Of a stretch of 64,000 bases of DNA, positions 43,203 to 51,045 are shown piece after piece. Where the stretch lies: assembly GCA_017651265.1 (NCBI GenBank), contig JAGCDO010000059.1, positions 1 through 64,000 on the forward strand, written 5' to 3'. The DNA comes from Prevotella sp. (GTDB lineage: Bacteria; Bacteroidota; Bacteroidia; Bacteroidales; Bacteroidaceae). The notes under the pieces were generated by a model, which was given only the letters and a program-made list of their open reading frames with translations, did no database searches and was not told where the DNA came from. Made by a program: the position numbers and the translations under genes. The first letter of the stretch is position 1. The number at the start of each line of letters is the position of its first letter.

Positions 43203-44141
43203 ATGGCATATATAGGTGAACTGATATCAATAGGTGTAGCGTTCTCGTGGACAGCTACAGCGTTGCTGAGTGAGTTTGGCTCCAAACGACTGGGCAACCT
43301 GACGCTGAATGTGCTGCGAATGGGACTGGCACTGTTGTTTTCGCTGGTGCTGTTCGGTGTGGTTACCGGGAATCCCTTACCAGCTGGTGTTCCCGCCGAT
43401 GCCTGTGGTTGGATGCTCTTGTCGGGATTGGTGGGCTATGTCATCGGCGATTACTGTCTTTTCCAGTGTTATATCCTCATCGGTTCGCGTTTCGGTCAGC
43501 TCTTTATGACCCTCGCTCCACTTTCTGCCGCCTTGATGGCCTGGATAACACTGGGGCAGCAGATGAAACCCATGAGTATTGTGGCGATGTTGGTTACCCT
43601 CTTCGGTATTGGCATCTCTGTGTTAGGTCGAAATGAGCACCACATGGTCTCCTTGAAACTACCCCTCAATGGCGTGCTGTTTGCCATTGGTGCAGCTATG
43701 TGTCAGGGCATTGGCTTGGTGTTGAGTAAGATCGGCATGGACCATTACGATATGACAGCCATGGCAAAGGCAGGCGTATCCGAATGGCTGATACCCTTCA
43801 GTGCCAATTTCTACCGTTGCATTGCGGGTATCATCGGCTTTACGATATTACTCTATTTCCGCGATGGAATCGGTCATTTACGCGAGGCCATGCACGACCG
43901 GAAGGGTCTTTCTGTTGCTATAGCCACCACTATCTTCGGTCCTTTCGTGGGCGTCGGCTTTTCTTTGATGGCTGTCCAATACACCGCTGCAGGCATTGCC
44001 TCTACGCTCATGGCCATGACGCCGATTATTATCCTCCTTCCTTCTTATTGGCTCTTCCACGAGAAGATAACATGGAAAGCCGTTTTGGGTGCTTTCATCT
44101 CTGTGATTGGTGTCAGCTTATTCTTCTTTGGTGGTGAGTAA
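43203..44141 (+). CDS. EamA (DMT superfamily) transporter
   Basis: 312 aa from ATG 43203 (MAYIGELISIGVAFSWTATALL); the frame extends 20 codons upstream into the promoter, so the later ATG is chosen. Ten hydrophobic spans form two EamA halves: LLSGLVGYVIGDYCLFQCYILIGSRFGQLFMTLAPLSAALMAWI in the first, and VAIATTIFGPFVGVGFSLMAVQYTAAGIASTLMAMTPIIILLPSYW in the second. Substrate unknown (metabolite exporter family). It ends 16 bp before a second EamA gene. Confidence 0.85.
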   Translation: MAYIGELISIGVAFSWTATALLSEFGSKRLGNLTLNVLRMGLALLFSLVLFGVVTGNPLPAGVPADACGWMLLSGLVGYVIGDYCLFQCYILIGSRFGQLFMTLAPLSAALMAWITLGQQMKPMSIVAMLVTLFGIGISVLGRNEHHMVSLKLPLNGVLFAIGAAMCQGIGLVLSKIGMDHYDMTAMAKAGVSEWLIPFSANFYRCIAGIIGFTILLYFRDGIGHLREAMHDRKGLSVAIATTIFGPFVGVGFSLMAVQYTAAGIASTLMAMTPIIILLPSYWLFHEKITWKAVLGAFISVIGVSLFFFGGE

Positions 44142-44157
44142 ATCAGTGAAAAGACCG

Positions 44158-45036
44158 ATGAACGAGACAAGAAAAGGATTTGTTCAGTTGCACCTGAGTG
44201 TGCTCTTGGCAGGCTTTACGGGCTTGTTCGGACGACTGATTACGCTCAACGAAGTAGATATCGTATGGTATCGTATGCTCTTTACCAGTATGATATTATT
44301 GGTCTTTACGGGTCTGCCAAGGGTAGGGTGGCGTAGGTTCCTACAGCTCTGCGGTTGCGGAGCCCTGTTGGGATTCCATTGGATCCTGTTCTATGGCAGC
44401 ATCAAGGCCTCGAATGTCTCTATCGGTGTGATTTGTTTCTCGCTCATCGGTTTCTTTACAGCCGTATTTGAACCGCTGTTGTTCAAGAAACGCTTTTCGT
44501 GGCTTGAGCTGCTTTTCTCGCTGATTACCGTGGCAGGTGTGCTTTGCATCTTCTCGCTTGATGCCCGCTACCGTTATGGTATAGCCATTGGTATTGCTTC
44601 TTCAGCGGTTTGTGCCCTGTATGCCATCTGTAACAAGAAGGTGAGTAAAGGCATTCGGAGTCGTACCGTACTGATGTATCAGATGTCAGGAGGTCTTTTG
44701 GCCGTATCAGTCATCATTCCCATCTATCTCATCTTCTTCCCTTCATCGCAACCCGTCATGGTTGTTCCAGAAGGAGCTAACCTTTGGTTCATGCTCTGTC
44801 ATTCGTTGTTCTGTACCGTTTGCATGTATCTCTTGCAGATCCAAGCCCTGAAGCGTCTTTCGGCCTTTACCGTCAACCTTACCTATAATCTGGAGCCCTG
44901 CTACACCATCATCTTAGCTTTTCTCATCTTTGGCGAAGGCCGTGAAATCAACTTCTCCTTCTACATCGGCATTACATTGATTCTCCTCAGCGTTCTTCTT
45001 CAAACGCAAAGGGTATGGAAGAAGAAAGAATCATGA
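44158..45036 (+). CDS. EamA (DMT superfamily) transporter, second of a tandem pair
   Basis: 292 aa from ATG 44158 (MNETRKGFVQLHLSVLLAGF). Ten hydrophobic spans; features ITLNEVDIVWYRMLFTSMIL, GFHWILFYGSIKASNVSIGVICFSLIGFFTAVFEPLLF and LTYNLEPCYTIILAFLIFGEG (the usual LePlfa.l.a.l.l-GE motif). Sequence similarity to the preceding protein is low, so this is not a recent duplication. The close spacing suggests one operon. Substrate unknown. Confidence 0.88.
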   Translation: MNETRKGFVQLHLSVLLAGFTGLFGRLITLNEVDIVWYRMLFTSMILLVFTGLPRVGWRRFLQLCGCGALLGFHWILFYGSIKASNVSIGVICFSLIGFFTAVFEPLLFKKRFSWLELLFSLITVAGVLCIFSLDARYRYGIAIGIASSAVCALYAICNKKVSKGIRSRTVLMYQMSGGLLAVSVIIPIYLIFFPSSQPVMVVPEGANLWFMLCHSLFCTVCMYLLQIQALKRLSAFTVNLTYNLEPCYTIILAFLIFGEGREINFSFYIGITLILLSVLLQTQRVWKKKES

Positions 45037-45125
45037 TATATCCTTTTTATTGAAGAGTCTTGACAGATTTGCAACTTGCAATACAACTTTTTTACCACAT
45101 TATTCTTTTATTCAAAAAGATTTTG

Positions 45126-45133
45126 TATATTTG
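45126..45133 (+). promoter_or_regulatory. -7 promoter element TATATTTG upstream of the structured LRR leader
   Basis: TATATTTGCC about 365 nt before the LRR start codon; the transcript would carry both structured RNA segments described below. Confidence 0.65.
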
Positions 45134-45201
45134 CCCTCAGAAAGAATGTTTTAATTGAAGTAATAACTTTTAATAGATTAGTTAATGATATAGAAACAGA
45201 A

Positions 45202-45298
45202 CGAAAAGAACGCTAACCGGCTTATGATGAGACTCAGTCTCACAAAGCTACAGAGACTTTACAATTAATATTAACTTACAGAATAGCGTTTCTGTTCG
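45202..45298 (+). ncRNA. Structured leader RNA segment 1 (unrecognised)
   Basis: The left arm CGAAAAGAACGCTA (45202-45215) pairs with TAGCGTTTCTGTTCG (45284-45298) over about 13 pairs with one bulge and one mismatch. An inner perfect hairpin TGAGAC-TCA-GTCTCA lies at 45228-45242. It is followed by a small hairpin GAGCT-TTT-AGCTC (45317-45329) with TTTGTTCTTT, a weak terminator candidate. No known RNA family is recognised. Confidence 0.45.
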
Positions 45299-45338
45299 TA
45301 CTTATACATAGATATTGAGCTTTTAGCTCTTTGTTCTT

Positions 45339-45491
45339 TAATCTCGAAACCGCCAAATCTTCGAAACGGAAAGAACAAGTTGTTGAAGGTTCACGCTTAA
45401 TAGGCGTGAGCTATTCATGCTTGTTTCCGTTCATGGTTACTTGGCGGTACCAGAGATTAGATAAGCATCGAATGGTTCCGCCTTTATTTTT
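45339..45491 (+). promoter_or_regulatory. Candidate attenuator/riboswitch in the leader of the LRR gene
   Basis: Closing stem P1: TAATCTC 45339-45345 with GAGATTA 45453-45459, and CCGCCAA 45350-45356 with TTGGCGG 45441-45447. P2: ACGGAAA 45366-45372 with TTTCCGT 45424-45430. P3: GTTCACGC 45389-45396 with GCGTGAGC 45404-45411. In competition, GGCGGtACC 45443-45451 can pair with GGTtCCGCC 45474-45482, directly followed by TTTATTTTT: a classic intrinsic terminator ending 8 nt before the ATG at 45499. P1 and the terminator use the same GGCGG and cannot coexist. This is the architecture of an attenuator or riboswitch; ligand and family are unknown. Confidence 0.6.
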
Positions 45492-45498
45492 CTTCGCT

Positions 45499-46788
45499 AT
45501 GAAACAAATAATTGTTTTATTAACTTTGGTGGCATTTGCTATTAATGTGAATGCCTATGATTTTTCAGTGAAAAATGCTGATGGAATTAATATTTACTAC
45601 AACTATATTAATAATGGAAAAGAAGTCGCAGTTACTTATGAAGGATACTATAAAACATGGAGTTCAAGTAAACTGGATTACATTTATTGGTATGGTGGTT
45701 ATAGAGGAATAGGGGATTGTTTAGTTGTTCCTGAGACAGTCACGTATAATGATCGTACATACCCTATTACACAAATTGCAACTAATGCTTTTCGCGATTC
45801 TCACGTTGAGACAATTATTCTTCCTAACAGCATAAAATATCTTGGTAGTTATTCGTTTACAGATAGTTGGATAGAGGAAATAACGATACCAAATGGTATC
45901 AAAGAACTAAAAAGTGGTGTTTTTTCAGGATGCACAGATTTAAAGAAGGTTTCTCTTCCAGAAGGTCTTGAGGTGATTGATAGTTATGTTTTTGATGGTT
46001 GCAAGTCATTAACTTCAATTTCTATTCCAGAAAGTGTTACTGTTTTAAAAGGTTTTACAGACTGTACAGGATTAACTTCAATAACTATACCAAAGAATGT
46101 TACTGATGTCTATTTTTCTGGTTGTGACAATTTGTTGAAGATATATTCTTATATTGAAGATCCTAGAGATATCTCTTATCCGTCAATTGCATTTTCAAAG
46201 AACACATATTATAGTGGTACATTATATGTACCTAAAGGGACAATAGAGAAATATAAATCAAAAGAAGGTTGGAAATCATTTACTTGGATTGAAGAGATGT
46301 CAAGTTCTGGTGATAACAGGTGTGCTACTCCTACATTGTCATATTCATACAAAGAGATAAAATATGATTGTGAAACAAGCGGCGCTACTATTCATGAAAC
46401 GATAAAGTGCTCCGACGCTGCAACTACAACTTTTTCAGGTTCCCATAAACTCAATGCTGTCTATGAAATAACAGCTTATGCTACTGCAGATGGATATTCT
46501 CCATCAGAGACAATCAATGCAAAGCTATTCTGGATAGATGGTTCATTAGAATCTACCAGTATAAATAGTATTAGAGCAAACACCAGAGGCATCTTAATTC
46601 AAAATGATGATGGCTTCTTAAAAGTATCTGGACTGAATAACAATGAGCAAGTAACCATATTTGATATTAGTGGCACACAATTGGGTACAGCTAAATCAAT
46701 TGATGGAACCGCTGTTTTCAACATTAATTCGATAGACAAAGTTATTGTAGTCAAAGTAGGAAACGATTCTGTAAAGGTTCAGTTATAA
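45499..46788 (+). CDS. Secreted BspA-type leucine-rich repeat protein
   Basis: 429 aa from ATG 45499 (MKQIIVLLTLVAFAINVNA signal peptide). The frame is open 56 codons upstream, through the structured RNA, but the signal peptide fixes this start. Residues about 85-260 are LRR_5/BspA repeats: VETIILPNSIKYLGSYSFTDS, IEEITIPNGIKELKSGVFSGC, LKKVSLPEGLEVIDSYVFDGC, LTSISIPESVTVL. Then YVPKGTIEKYKSKEGWKSF, a CHB_HEX-like segment (ATTTFSGSHKLNAVYEITAYATADGYSPSE), and a C-terminal T9SS-like domain (VTIFDISGTQLGTAKS..VIVVKVGNDSVKVQL). BspA proteins bind host matrix or other bacteria. AT-rich compared with neighbours. Confidence 0.82.
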   Translation: MKQIIVLLTLVAFAINVNAYDFSVKNADGINIYYNYINNGKEVAVTYEGYYKTWSSSKLDYIYWYGGYRGIGDCLVVPETVTYNDRTYPITQIATNAFRDSHVETIILPNSIKYLGSYSFTDSWIEEITIPNGIKELKSGVFSGCTDLKKVSLPEGLEVIDSYVFDGCKSLTSISIPESVTVLKGFTDCTGLTSITIPKNVTDVYFSGCDNLLKIYSYIEDPRDISYPSIAFSKNTYYSGTLYVPKGTIEKYKSKEGWKSFTWIEEMSSSGDNRCATPTLSYSYKEIKYDCETSGATIHETIKCSDAATTTFSGSHKLNAVYEITAYATADGYSPSETINAKLFWIDGSLESTSINSIRANTRGILIQNDDGFLKVSGLNNNEQVTIFDISGTQLGTAKSIDGTAVFNINSIDKVIVVKVGNDSVKVQL

Positions 46789-46832
46789 AACTATTAAAAA
46801 GATAATCAAGGTACAGCTAGTAAATAGATATC

Positions 46833-46863
46833 ATGTGGAAGCCATGCGGCTTCCACATTTTCT
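46833..46863 (+). terminator. Rho-independent terminator after the LRR gene
   Basis: Perfect 11-bp stem ATGTGGAAGCC / GGCTTCCACAT (46833-46843 with 46848-46858), 4-nt loop, then TTTTCTT. Confidence 0.92.
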
Positions 46864-47262
46864 TGCCCTATTATGCTTTTTGTGACGTAAAGAATCACGG
46901 AGACAGGTTTTGATACCAGAGTGCTGAAATAGAACAATTTCTCGTTTTTAACGTATAAGCTAAAGACGAAAAATATTGGTAACTAATTCTCCGCCAGATG
47001 GTGTAGTCGTTTGAGTTACAGAGAGATGACGGTGGAGGATTATTGTTGTAGCGCTATTGCAAAGAGTATGGAAGCATAAAGAAGACAAATAAGAAAGTTA
47101 GTAATTCGTATGGAGTTAAGATGTAGTTGTGGGTGAAATTGGGGGACAGTGCGCGTTGAGGTAAAGAGAGAGGTGTAGCTCTTGCGAAAGATTTCGCAAC
47201 GTAAAATTTCGCATAAGTTTTGAATTTGTTTGTTAGTTAAAATAAAATGTGTTTCAAAACGG
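46864..47262. other. Intergenic stretch without a convincing gene
   Basis: About 400 bp with only short open frames of atypical composition. The one clear structure is the perfect inverted repeat TTGCGAAA-GA-TTTCGCAA at 47182-47199. A minus-strand frame (47040-47357) is open for 105 codons but lacks a signal, domain or promoter and runs through the 22-bp repeats, so it is not called. Confidence 0.5.
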
Positions 47263-47314
47263 GTATAGGCACACAATCGTTTGGGTATAGGCGAACAATC
47301 GTTTGCGTATAGGC
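47263..47314. repeat. 22-bp direct repeats GTATAGGCnnACAATCGTTTGn (2.4 copies)
   Basis: GTATAGGC starts at 47263, 47285 and 47307, exactly 22 bp apart. The first two units share ACAATCGTTTG; the third is cut after GTATAGGC. The sequence is unrelated to the TTCCCA and AAACAC arrays but has the same period. Confidence 0.8.
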
Positions 47315-47418
47315 AATCGATGGAAAAGATGCTGTTTTCTCCCTTAATCAATGGCATTTTGTACTTCTATACGATATTTCTTGACCTGTTATCTGACATA
47401 TTTATCATTCTTTTTTCG

Positions 47419-47426
47419 TATATTTG
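47419..47426 (+). promoter_or_regulatory. -7 promoter element TATATTTG for the GH30 gene
   Basis: TATATTTGC lies 16 bp before the TTCCCA palindrome array, so the array would form the 5' untranslated region of the GH30 mRNA, starting within about 10 nt of the cap-proximal end. Confidence 0.65.
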
Positions 47427-47441
47427 CAAACGTAATCATCA

Positions 47442-47522
47442 TTCCCATGCTGGGAATAAAATGTTCCCATGCTGGGAATAAGTTGTTCCCACGTTGGGAA
47501 TAAAGTGTTCCCATGTTGGGAA
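47442..47522. repeat. Four tandem 22-bp units of TTCCCAnnnTGGGAA palindrome
   Basis: Palindromes start at 47442, 47464, 47486 and 47508: TTCCCATGCTGGGAA twice, TTCCCACGTTGGGAA and TTCCCATGTTGGGAA. Each is followed by 7 bp (TAAAATG, TAAGTTG, TAAAGTG, TAAATGG). Same family and period as 24754-24819 but with a different spacer word. It lies between promoter and start codon of the GH30 gene, so each unit can fold as an RNA hairpin. Confidence 0.9.
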
Positions 47523-47550
47523 TAAATGGAAACTCGTAAAGAAAGATATA

Positions 47551-50361
47551 ATGAAACAGAAAAGACGTTGGTTTCTTGCAGTCGTTTGCTGTGTGATGAA
47601 CAGTGCTTTGTGGGCCCAGTCAAATGTATTACAAGACACGCTGCGCTATGAGGTCAACCCGTTGCAGGTGCGACAGCACTTCGATGGCTGGGGCGTATCG
47701 TTGTGCTGGTGGGCAGGACAATGCGGCAAGTGGGATGACGAGAAGATAGATGAGATTGTCACCTGGCTCGTCAGTCCTGAAGGTCTTAACTATAATCATT
47801 TCCGTTATAACATCGGTGGAGGTGATGATCCCTTGAACCGTCATTGCACTCCCCACCACATGGGGCGTGGAAAAGGGTTGCGGGCCGAGATGGAAGGATT
47901 CAAGGATTCCCTCGATGATGTTTACCATTGGGACAGAGATGCAGCCCAACGTAAGATAATGCTGAAGATTAAGGAGAAGCGACCAGATGCCGTATTCGAG
48001 GCTTTCAGTAACTCTTGTCCTTACTATATGACCTATAGCGGCTGTGTTGGCGGTCATGAAGACGGTGGTAAGGATAACCTCCGCCCGGAGTATTATGAGG
48101 CGTTTGCCCACTATCTGGTAGATGTGTGCAAGCATTATAAGGATACATACGGCATTGAGTTCAAGACATTGGCACCTTTCAACGAGTCGGCTGCCAACTA
48201 CTGGCACGCCAATGGCTCACAAGAAGGCTGTCATTTCGACTACGAGTCGCAAATCAAGTTCATCCAAGTGCTTGAGCCCATTCTCCGTCAGTCGGGTTTG
48301 AATACCGTCATCTCTGCCGCCGATGAGACCAATGTGGGGCAGGCCATTGCAGGACTGAACCGTTATGTCTCGGCAGGCATTGACAAACACATCGGTCAGT
48401 GGAACACCCATACCTATGGAGGAAACAATGAAGAACGAATACGCTATGGAGAACTGGCCCGTAAGACCGGCAAACACCTTTGGATGAGTGAAACAGGAGC
48501 AGGTGGCAATGGAATAGCCGGGAACCTCAGTCTGACACAACGCCTCTTTGACGATATGCGTTACATTCAGCCGGAGGCCTGGATAGACTGGCAATATATG
48601 GAAGAGGCCAACGATCAATGGTGTACCATCCGTGGTAGCTTTGCCAATCAGACATACGCGAAGGTGAAGAACTACTATGTACGACAGCAGTGTTCACGTT
48701 TCATCAAGCCAGGTTATACCATTATCACCTCCGATTGTAGGCAGTCGTTGGCTGCCCTCAATGCCCATTGTGACACATTAGTGGTGGTTGTTCTGAACCA
48801 AGGTAAGGCGAACACCCATGATATCGATCTATCCTATTTCCCCAACTATATAAGTAGCATCAGCGCCTATCGTACTTCTGAGAACGAGAATCTTGCCGAT
48901 GCAGCCAACAGTGTCGCACTTAATGAGAGTCATCTCTTCGTCGATATGCCTTCACAGAGTATTACCACCTTGGTGATTCACTTTGATGATACCCATGCTG
49001 TGACTGCAAAGATGGATAGGAGTCTGGCTAAAAAGACCGACGGGAAGCCAAGACTTGTGGTGTGTACAGACATTGCCCCAGCAGATGTTGAGCCAGACGA
49101 CATGGAATCGATGGTCAGACTGATGTCCTATGCCGACCAGTTCGAGATCGAGGCTCTTATCACCACGGTGGGATGGAACTGCGATCCCTATCCTGTTGAA
49201 TGGGCGAATTATCTGCAGCGGGTGATTGATGCCTACCGAAAGGATGTACCGAAGCTGATGAAACGCTCAGGACAGCGCGTTTTTCTCTCGTTAGAGAAAG
49301 AAAATGGAACGCAGCGCATTGGCTATTGGCCCAGTGCCGACTATCTCAAGAGTCGTGCCGTCATGGGTAGTGTGCATGGTGGAATCAAGGTGATAGGCGA
49401 GGGCAATGATTCGCAGGGCAGCGACTTACTCATCCGTTTGGCCGATGAAGACGACCCCCGACCGATCTATGTGGCAGCATGGGGTGGGGCGAACACCTTG
49501 GCCCAGGCTATCTGGCGGGTAAAGCAGACTCGTTCGCCAGAGGAACTGAAACGATTCGTGCAGAAGTTCCGTATCTATACCATTACCGATCAGGATATGC
49601 AGTACAATATGCGTATGAATCGTGCCTATAGCTCTCATCAATGGCTGCGACAAGTCTTTCCATACGACCTTCAGTTCGTTTGGGATGAGGGTACGTGGCA
49701 GGAACAATGCGAGTTGGGTAAGCAAAACTGGCAGCTGCATAAGAATCATATCCAGGGAAAAGGTGCATTGGGAAAGGAGTATCCCGACTACAAATGGGGA
49801 GTGGAAGGCGATACATCCAGTTTCCTCTATGTGTTACCTAACGGACTCAATGATCCTGAAGATCCAAGACAGGCTGGATGGGCGGGTTATCATGAACGCG
49901 GACTTTGTGCTGATTCGCTCACAACAGCCTGGACCAGTTGGCAAGAGCCTGTTTACAGTACTTCCGTTGCCTACAAGAGACGCTTCTATCCCGATGAAAT
50001 CGCCGATTTTATGGCTCGTATGCAGTGGGCTGACGAAGGTAAAGGAAACAGAAATCCAAAGGTAATCGTAAACAACAGTAAAGGACTTCAGCCTCTTGTC
50101 ATCCATGCGAAAGCAGGATCGACCGTACGACTTAATGCCTCGAAATCGAAGGATCCCGATGGAGATGCCCTTTCTTTCCATTGGTGGCAGCAACCTGAGA
50201 TCGGGAAGACGAAAGTGACGATCAATCCTTCTGATGGACCTAAAGTGTCGATACAGATTCCTGATTCCATCGGTGATACCATTCATCTTGTTTGTGAAGT
50301 ACACGACAACGGACCATTCCATCTGGTGTCGTATCGTAGAATTATCATATATATCGAATAG
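47551..50361 (+). CDS. Secreted GH30-type glycosidase fused to a Sde182/DUF1593 nucleoside-hydrolase-like domain
   Basis: 936 aa from ATG 47551 (MKQKRRWFLAVVCCVMNSALWAQ signal peptide); the frame opens 19 codons earlier inside the repeat array. Residues about 30-480 are a GH30 (beta-1,6-galactanase/glucosidase-like) barrel: HFDGWGVSLCWWAG, FRYNIGGGDDP, LAPFNESAANYWHANGSQEGC (acid/base Glu212), WMSETGAGGNG (nucleophile Glu314). Residues about 500-830 are a DUF1593 domain (RLVVCTDIAPADVEPDDMESMVRLMSYADQFEIEALITT), and about 845-936 the Ig/cadherin-like Sde182 C-terminal domain (VRLNASKSKDPDGDALSFHWW). The fusion is unusual. Likely degrades plant side-chain glycans. Confidence 0.82.
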   Translation: MKQKRRWFLAVVCCVMNSALWAQSNVLQDTLRYEVNPLQVRQHFDGWGVSLCWWAGQCGKWDDEKIDEIVTWLVSPEGLNYNHFRYNIGGGDDPLNRHCTPHHMGRGKGLRAEMEGFKDSLDDVYHWDRDAAQRKIMLKIKEKRPDAVFEAFSNSCPYYMTYSGCVGGHEDGGKDNLRPEYYEAFAHYLVDVCKHYKDTYGIEFKTLAPFNESAANYWHANGSQEGCHFDYESQIKFIQVLEPILRQSGLNTVISAADETNVGQAIAGLNRYVSAGIDKHIGQWNTHTYGGNNEERIRYGELARKTGKHLWMSETGAGGNGIAGNLSLTQRLFDDMRYIQPEAWIDWQYMEEANDQWCTIRGSFANQTYAKVKNYYVRQQCSRFIKPGYTIITSDCRQSLAALNAHCDTLVVVVLNQGKANTHDIDLSYFPNYISSISAYRTSENENLADAANSVALNESHLFVDMPSQSITTLVIHFDDTHAVTAKMDRSLAKKTDGKPRLVVCTDIAPADVEPDDMESMVRLMSYADQFEIEALITTVGWNCDPYPVEWANYLQRVIDAYRKDVPKLMKRSGQRVFLSLEKENGTQRIGYWPSADYLKSRAVMGSVHGGIKVIGEGNDSQGSDLLIRLADEDDPRPIYVAAWGGANTLAQAIWRVKQTRSPEELKRFVQKFRIYTITDQDMQYNMRMNRAYSSHQWLRQVFPYDLQFVWDEGTWQEQCELGKQNWQLHKNHIQGKGALGKEYPDYKWGVEGDTSSFLYVLPNGLNDPEDPRQAGWAGYHERGLCADSLTTAWTSWQEPVYSTSVAYKRRFYPDEIADFMARMQWADEGKGNRNPKVIVNNSKGLQPLVIHAKAGSTVRLNASKSKDPDGDALSFHWWQQPEIGKTKVTINPSDGPKVSIQIPDSIGDTIHLVCEVHDNGPFHLVSYRRIIIYIE

Positions 50362-50366
50362 ACAAT

Positions 50367-50380
50367 AGGAGGAAACAGTA
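50367..50380 (+). promoter_or_regulatory. Perfect Shine-Dalgarno AGGAGG before the glycosylase-like gene
   Basis: AGGAGG at 50367-50372, 8 nt before ATG 50381. Bacteroidota rarely use strong Shine-Dalgarno sites, so this one is notable and fixes the start. Confidence 0.7.
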
Positions 50381-50962
50381 ATGAACCAAGCAGACAAGGT
50401 GGAAATCCACCCCTTTGAACCCTTCCTGCCCGACGGAGCGAAACTGCTGATGCTGGGTACGTTTCCTCCTGCAGAGAAGCGGTGGTCGATGCCTTTCTTT
50501 TACCCGAACTTCACCAATGACATGTGGCGCATTGTGGGATATTGTTTCTTTGGCGATAAGCTGCATTTCGTGGAAGACGATGGGAGGCACTATCGGTTGG
50601 AGGAGCTTAAGGAGTTTCTCACTTCCCATGGCATTGCCCTGTATGATACTTGCACACAAATCATCCGGACAAAGAACACAGCCAGCGACAAGGATCTGAA
50701 GGTGGTGCAGCAGACCGATATTAAAAGTATGCTGAGGCGCTTGCCGAAATGCACAACCATCGTCACGGCAGGTCAGCTGGCCACTTCACTTTGCGCCCAG
50801 CAGATGGGCGTGGAGGAGCCTAAGGTGGGAACTTTCGTCGCCATAGACTTTGAAGGACGAGCGTTGCGACTATACCGTATGCCGAGTTCATCACGTGCTT
50901 ATCCGATGAGTATAGAGAAGAAGGCAGCGTTCTATCAGACGGTTTTCGACTCGTTAGTATGA
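50381..50962 (+). CDS. Uracil-DNA glycosylase superfamily protein
   Basis: 193 aa, cytosolic. LLMLGTFPPAEKRWSMPFFYPN near 22-43 matches the GxxPp..g motif (motif A) of UDG-fold proteins, and RMPSSSRAYPMSIEKKAAFYQTVF near 167-190 the HPSP-like motif B, here MPSSSRAY, as in the MUG-like or hypoxanthine-DNA glycosylase branch. The enzyme probably excises a deaminated base, but substrate choice cannot be predicted. It follows the GH30 gene by 19 bp, an odd partner for a glycan enzyme. Confidence 0.75.
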   Translation: MNQADKVEIHPFEPFLPDGAKLLMLGTFPPAEKRWSMPFFYPNFTNDMWRIVGYCFFGDKLHFVEDDGRHYRLEELKEFLTSHGIALYDTCTQIIRTKNTASDKDLKVVQQTDIKSMLRRLPKCTTIVTAGQLATSLCAQQMGVEEPKVGTFVAIDFEGRALRLYRMPSSSRAYPMSIEKKAAFYQTVFDSLV

Positions 50963-51012
50963 TCCATGTGTATTTTCTTTGTCTTGATAAGTGAAATATG
51001 TAATAAAAGTTG

Positions 51013-51020
51013 TATCTTTG
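51013..51020 (+). promoter_or_regulatory. -7 promoter element TATCTTTG for the GH97 gene
   Basis: TATCTTTG lies 25 nt before ATG 51046 and starts a transcript that may run through ldcA. Confidence 0.65.
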
Positions 51021-51045
51021 TCCCATCATTTAAAACCAAAAACCC

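Noticed and set aside
45331-45498. 56-residue N-terminal extension of the LRR protein
   Set aside because: Open in frame, but the signal peptide begins at 45499 and the upstream DNA is explained by RNA stems.
47040-47357. 105-aa minus-strand ORF
   Set aside because: Runs through the 22-bp repeats, has atypical composition, no signal or domain, no promoter in position. Treated as non-coding.
47442-47522. CRISPR array or tRNA-like cluster
   Set aside because: Only 7-bp spacers, same family at another locus, no cas genes; the hairpins are too short for tRNA arms.
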